From positions 1 through 10,809 of the forward strand of contig WBXJ01000087.1 in assembly GCA_008933045.1 (NCBI GenBank): a stretch of DNA of 10,809 nt, read 5' to 3'. This document shows positions 7,710 to 10,809 of the stretch, piece by piece. The notes under the pieces were generated by a model, which saw only the letters and a list, made by a program, of their open reading frames with translations, was not told the origin of the DNA and made no database searches. This stretch comes from Verrucomicrobiota bacterium. GTDB taxonomy: Bacteria; Verrucomicrobiota; Verrucomicrobiia; Limisphaerales; SXQI01. Numbering within the stretch: the first letter of the stretch is position 1; each line of letters begins with the position of its first letter. Made by a program: the position numbers and the translations under genes.

Positions 7710-7949
7710 TTGGTCTGTCCTTTGAACCAAGTGCGAGAGGGCACCTCCGTGCGCATCAAGCAGCTCATGGCCCCTCCCGAGGTCACGCATCGCTTGCGCG
7801 AGATGGGCTTTTGTGAGGAACAAAAAATCAAATTGATCAGCCAAAACTCGAGCATCATTTGCCAAGTTTGCAACGTCCGTCTCGGCATCAGTTCCCAGCT
7901 CGCCGAAAAGATTTTGGTTCAACCTATCTACCCCGCCAGGGCCGCCTGA
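7710..7949 (+). CDS. feoA: FeoA-family protein, cysteine-bearing variant (first of tandem pair)
   Basis: This 79-residue SH3-like FeoA-domain protein is presumed to be a cytoplasmic accessory factor of the FeoB ferrous iron transporter. The FeoA outline is clear: PLNQVREGTSVRIKQL (4-19), RLREMGFCEEQKIKLI (28-43), then RLGISSQLAEKILV (57-70), where canonical FeoA has G-Y-x-L-x-L-R. Unlike the next gene it carries four cysteines (C3, C35 and a C51-x-x-C54 pair), and the usual D-P-I-x-V-x-V strand is replaced by SSIICQVCN (47-55). The start is uncertain. TTG 7710 gives a normal FeoA length and leaves the TTGACA hexamer outside; TTG 7659 would add 17 residues with no homology I recognise. Neither has a good ribosome site. 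The gene ends 3 bp before feoA2, implying translational coupling. Membership in FeoA is confident; a metal-binding role for the cysteines is inference. Confidence 0.85.
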   Translation: MVCPLNQVREGTSVRIKQLMAPPEVTHRLREMGFCEEQKIKLISQNSSIICQVCNVRLGISSQLAEKILVQPIYPARAA

Positions 7950-7952
7950 GCC

Positions 7953-8201
7953 ATGCCTGAAGTCATCAAACCCTTGACCGATCTCACCCCGGGATCCAAA
8001 GGTACGATCCGTGAAATACGATTACCGAGCACAAGTCGTCCGCGCCTCATGGAAATGGGGTTGCTCGTGGGAACTCCGCTCGAATTGATCCGTTTCGCAC
8101 CCTTAAGCGACCCCATCGAGGTCAAAGTCCGTGGTTACCATCTCACGCTGCGACGTCATGAGGCAGACCAGATTTTTGTTGCCGTCGAGGACAATAACTA
8201 A
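7953..8201 (+). CDS. feoA: Ferrous iron transport protein A (canonical FeoA)
   Basis: This 82-residue protein is an SH3-like FeoA, a small cytosolic partner thought to bind FeoB and modulate its GTPase or transport activity. Conserved elements are LTDLTPGSKGTIREI (8-22), RLMEMGLLVGTPLELIRFAP (31-50), DPIEVKVRGYHLTLRR (53-68) and EADQIFV (70-76). It has no cysteines, in contrast to the paralogue just upstream. The ATG at 7953 follows the feoA1 stop by three bases, and the TAA at 8199-8201 is 24 bp from the preferred feoB ATG, so the three genes read as one operon. Length and motif order fit the family fully. Confidence 0.95.
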   Translation: MPEVIKPLTDLTPGSKGTIREIRLPSTSRPRLMEMGLLVGTPLELIRFAPLSDPIEVKVRGYHLTLRRHEADQIFVAVEDNN

Positions 8202-8225
8202 CAACCGTTGTCCGCTGCTGTCTTC

Positions 8226-10481
8226 ATGTCTACCCCTTATCCAACCCCAGCTTCTCAGCCTTGGCAGGTGGTCCTCACCGGCAATCCGAACTGCGGAAAG
8301 ACGACCCTTTTTAATACCCTGACAGGTCTGCGGGCAAAGGTTGGCAACTACGCCGGCGTCACCGTCGAGCGCAAGGAAGGCCGCATGCTCGGGGTTCCGG
8401 GGGCACGTTCCGTTACAGTCCTCGACCTCCCGGGAACCTACTCCCTCTCCCCACAATCGCCGGACGAAAAAATCGCCCGCGATGTCCTCCTCGAACACCT
8501 GCCCGAGGTGCCTTCTCTCGATCTAGTCGTGGTCGTGCTCGATGCTTCAAACCTCGAGCGTAACCTTTATTACGCGACCCAAGTGGTTGATCTAGGGCAC
8601 CCCACAGTCGTCGTCTTGAACATGCTCGATGTCGCGCATGAAAACGGGTTGCAGATCGATCTTGCGGCGTTAGCACAAAAGCTAGGCGTGCCCACACTCG
8701 CTCTTGTCGCCAGTCGAGGCGAAGGCATTCAGGATCTCAAAACCGAGATACTCAAATCCCTCACAGGCACGCGAATTAAAGCTCCAGACAACGCCACACT
8801 GGCCCAGCTCCCACTCCCACTTCATCGCGCAGTCCTCACGCTAGCAGATTCGATAGGCATCACCGAGTCGCGCACCCTCCATCGTCGCCAAGCCGAGGCA
8901 CTGCTCCTACTCAGCGATGAACGATCAACCCTCCCCTCTTCAGACCCAGCCTCCCCAAAACTGGCCGACTTCATCACCTCCGCACGCCAAGAATTTGAAG
9001 CCGCAAAAATCGATTGGCGAACCATCGCCATCGAAGCGCGTTACACCGTCGTCAGCCAGATTTTCCAATCCTGCGCCGTGGACACCCATGCAGGCCGAGA
9101 AACTCTAAGTGACCGCATCGATAGTGTTCTGACCCATAAATTCTGGGGGATCCTCATTTTTCTGGCGATTATGACCGCCATGTTTCAGACCATTTTTACC
9201 CTCGCGGAGTATCCCAAGGCGTGGGTCGAAACCGTCGTCTCCACCATCGCGCTTGCCGTCGGACAACTCGTGCCCCCAGGCGATCTCCATAGCTTGCTTG
9301 TCGATGGCGTCGTTGCGGGAGTCGGTTCCGTCGTCATTTTTCTCCCACAAATCTGCTTATTGTTCCTCTTCATCGGCCTGCTCGAAGATACAGGCTACAT
9401 GGCACGCGCCGCGTTCTTGATGGATCGGCTCATGAGCAAGGTCGGGCTCCACGGCAAAAGCTTTATTCCAATGCTCAGTTCCTTTGCCTGTGCAATCCCG
9501 GGCATCATGGCCACACGCACCATCGAGAGCGTCAAAGATCGTTTGGTCACCATCCTCGTTGCTCCACTCATGAGTTGCTCGGCGCGATTACCCGTTTATA
9601 CCCTCCTCATCGGAGCGTCCATCCCCAACAAAACAGTACTCGGCATCTTAAAACTTTCCGCCCTCACCATGCTCAGCATGTACCTCCTTGGCACCCTCGT
9701 CGCCCTTATCATGGCGTGGATTTTCAAGAAGACCCTTCTCCGAGGTGAACCTCCCATGCTCATCATGGAACTCCCGCCCTACAAACGCCCCGTCACCAAG
9801 GTTGTCCTCCGTCATATGTGGGAGCGCGCCCGCCTTTTCCTCCAGCGTGCGGGAACCGTGATCCTAGGCATCAGCATTCTCCTTTGGTTCCTCTCCACCT
9901 ATCCGCGCCAGCCCGAAATCCTAAAAGATTTTGCCGCACGCAAAGCGCAAACCGTCCAACAATGGAACACCTCACCCACCAAGGATTCAGCCCACGAAAC
10001 CGCCTACAATCTTGCACTAGCTGAACTCGACAATCTGGAAGCTGGCGAAAAATTACGTCATAGTTTTGCCGGCAAATTGGGTCATCTCATCGAACCCATC
10101 ATTGCCCCCCTCGGCTTCGACTGGAAAATCGGCATCGGCATCATTGCATCCTTCGCCGCTCGCGAAGTTTTTGTCAGCACCATGTCCACCGTTTACAACG
10201 TGGGTGCGGGAGCCCTTGCCTCAGAGACAAACCAGACCTTGACCGATACCTTGAAAAACGAAAAACGCTCCGATGGCACCCAGATTTATTCTCCCTTACT
10301 CGGCATTACCCTCATGGTTTTTTACGTCTTCGCCCTCCAATGCGTGAGCACCGTTGCCGTCGTTCGCCGCGAGACAAATTCTTGGAAATGGCCCATTTTT
10401 CAATGGGTCTACATGGGCGCACTCGCGTGGCTCTTAGCTTTCCTCACCTTCCAAGGTGGAAAACTCCTCGGGTTCCAATAG
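8226..10481 (+). CDS. feoB: Ferrous iron transport protein B (FeoB), GTP-dependent Fe(II) permease
   Basis: This 751-residue inner-membrane protein imports Fe(II). The N-terminal G domain shows G1 GNPNCGKTT (19-27), G2 around GVTVERK (44-50), G3 DLPGTYSL (67-74), G4 NMLD (132-135) and G5 near ASRGEG (162-167). A helical spacer follows to about 300. The membrane part starts at KFWGILIFLAIM (305-316). Both Gate regions are present: SSFACAIPGIMATRTIE (418-434, C422) with APLMSCSARLPVY (446-458, C451), and AAREVFVSTM (644-653). ALQCVSTVAVVRRETNSW (703-720, C706) precedes the last helix. A soluble charged segment lies at about 560-615. Length is normal for FeoB. ATG 8226 is chosen over an in-frame TTG at 8208 that would add six residues; neither has a clear ribosome site. 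It is the last gene of the feoA1-feoA2-feoB operon. No feoC follows, and no terminator hairpin is apparent after the stop. Confidence 0.97.
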   Translation: MSTPYPTPASQPWQVVLTGNPNCGKTTLFNTLTGLRAKVGNYAGVTVERKEGRMLGVPGARSVTVLDLPGTYSLSPQSPDEKIARDVLLEHLPEVPSLDLVVVVLDASNLERNLYYATQVVDLGHPTVVVLNMLDVAHENGLQIDLAALAQKLGVPTLALVASRGEGIQDLKTEILKSLTGTRIKAPDNATLAQLPLPLHRAVLTLADSIGITESRTLHRRQAEALLLLSDERSTLPSSDPASPKLADFITSARQEFEAAKIDWRTIAIEARYTVVSQIFQSCAVDTHAGRETLSDRIDSVLTHKFWGILIFLAIMTAMFQTIFTLAEYPKAWVETVVSTIALAVGQLVPPGDLHSLLVDGVVAGVGSVVIFLPQICLLFLFIGLLEDTGYMARAAFLMDRLMSKVGLHGKSFIPMLSSFACAIPGIMATRTIESVKDRLVTILVAPLMSCSARLPVYTLLIGASIPNKTVLGILKLSALTMLSMYLLGTLVALIMAWIFKKTLLRGEPPMLIMELPPYKRPVTKVVLRHMWERARLFLQRAGTVILGISILLWFLSTYPRQPEILKDFAARKAQTVQQWNTSPTKDSAHETAYNLALAELDNLEAGEKLRHSFAGKLGHLIEPIIAPLGFDWKIGIGIIASFAAREVFVSTMSTVYNVGAGALASETNQTLTDTLKNEKRSDGTQIYSPLLGITLMVFYVFALQCVSTVAVVRRETNSWKWPIFQWVYMGALAWLLAFLTFQGGKLLGFQ

Positions 10482-10535
10482 TCCAAAATCTCAACTCACT
10501 TACCGGCCCTGAAAAAGTTAGAAATGGATTTTACC

Positions 10536-10552
10536 CACAATTGTGCTATATG
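10536..10552 (+). promoter_or_regulatory. Possible extended -10 promoter with adjacent palindrome before the lipoprotein gene
   Basis: In an AT-richer patch after feoB, the perfect 10-bp palindrome CACAATTGTG (10536-10545) runs directly into CTATATG. The TG at 10544-10545 is placed as in an extended -10 (TG-N-TATATG, 4 of 6 to TATAAT). No convincing -35 lies 16-18 bp upstream. Initiation near 10559 would leave a leader of about 34 nt before the TTG at 10593. Weak, but it suggests the downstream gene has its own promoter. Confidence 0.25.
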
Positions 10553-10592
10553 AATATCGGTCTGCATCGCCCGTCAGAGATACTCAAATCGA

Positions 10593-10809
10593 TTGAAAAC
10601 TAAAACCGTCACAAGACAAACCTTGAGCCTCCTTGCGCTCGTCGGATCACTCTTACTTTCCGGCTGCGGTCGCGAGGAAGTTTCTACCTATCGCGTTCCC
10701 AAAGAAGGAGCCAAACCTGCCCTCCCCCCCGCTCACCAAGACGCAACTGCCCCCGCGCCCCAGAATTGGAAAGTTCCCGCTGGCTGGCAAGCCACCACCC
10801 CGGGCCCCA
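10593..10809 (+). CDS. Putative lipoprotein, N-terminal part (runs off window)
   Basis: The reading frame from TTG 10593 is open to the window end (72 codons seen). It begins MKTKTVTRQ, followed by a hydrophobic stretch (11-22) and the lipobox L22-S23-G24-C25, so lipidation at C25 and export are likely. Mature residues start CGREEVSTYRVPKEGAKP, then a proline/alanine-rich linker and NWKVPAGWQ near 58-66. No ATG lies in frame nearby; an ATG at 10550 opens only a 17-codon frame ending inside this gene. There is no clear ribosome site. From memory, the YRVPKE...W-x-VPAGW pattern recalls uncharacterised verrucomicrobial lipoproteins found near cytochrome c assembly genes, but I cannot verify this. 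Whether it is cotranscribed with feoB, 111 bp upstream, is unclear. Confidence 0.75.
   Translation, partial: MKTKTVTRQTLSLLALVGSLLLSGCGREEVSTYRVPKEGAKPALPPAHQDATAPAPQNWKVPAGWQATTPGP

Noticed and set aside
8413..8697. Minus-strand frame antisense to the FeoB G domain
   Set aside because: It is a shadow of feoB, with an arginine-rich composition typical of antisense translation of GC-rich coding DNA.
10340..10603. Plus-strand 87-residue frame across the end of feoB
   Set aside because: It overlaps feoB out of frame for more than half its length and its terminal part lies in the intergenic region. The sequence is low-quality and rich in R, P and H.

Overview
The window looks like a chromosomal segment of a Verrucomicrobia-type bacterium. 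This is inferred from protein style, not from a marker gene. The clues are a very large secreted protein mixing lamin-tail and CotH domains, with DTDGDGLPD-type calcium loops and a C-terminal sandwich ending in FYRLVVE; a cysteine-bearing FeoA variant; moderate-to-high GC; and starts with weak or absent Shine-Dalgarno signals. No tRNA, rRNA, CRISPR array, transposase or integrase is visible.

Layout. Bases 2-106 may hold the C-terminal tail of an unidentified plus-strand gene. It converges on a minus-strand pair running from 7439 down to 121. The first gene of the pair encodes a 1673-residue secreted multidomain protein (lamin-tail, beta-sandwich, CotH-like kinase fold, three more lamin-tail domains, calcium loops, C-terminal sandwich). 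The second, 44 bp downstream, encodes a secreted GH81 endo-beta-1,3-glucanase. The two are probably cotranscribed.

A 270-bp divergent intergenic region (7440-7709) separates this pair from a plus-strand ferrous iron uptake operon. It contains five tandem 9-bp repeats (7497-7541), a bulged hairpin (7582-7603), a 9-1-9 palindrome resembling a Fur box (7624-7642) and a perfect TTGACA hexamer (7668-7673). The operon is feoA1 (cysteine-rich variant), feoA2 (canonical) and feoB. After a 111-bp gap, a probable lipoprotein begins at 10593 and runs off the window end.

How the genes work together. FeoB is the inner-membrane ferrous iron permease with an N-terminal G domain, and the two small SH3-like FeoA proteins are its likely cytoplasmic partners. 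The palindrome just upstream suggests iron-dependent control. The minus-strand pair looks like an exported module for beta-1,3-glucan (laminarin, curdlan, callose or fungal wall glucan) use, with the large partner perhaps acting at the surface. No function shared by the two halves of the window is evident beyond their common intergenic region.

The points most worth following up are the cysteine-bearing FeoA paired with a normal FeoA, the Fur-like palindrome, the 9-bp repeat array, and the pairing of the CotH/lamin-tail protein with a GH81 glucanase.
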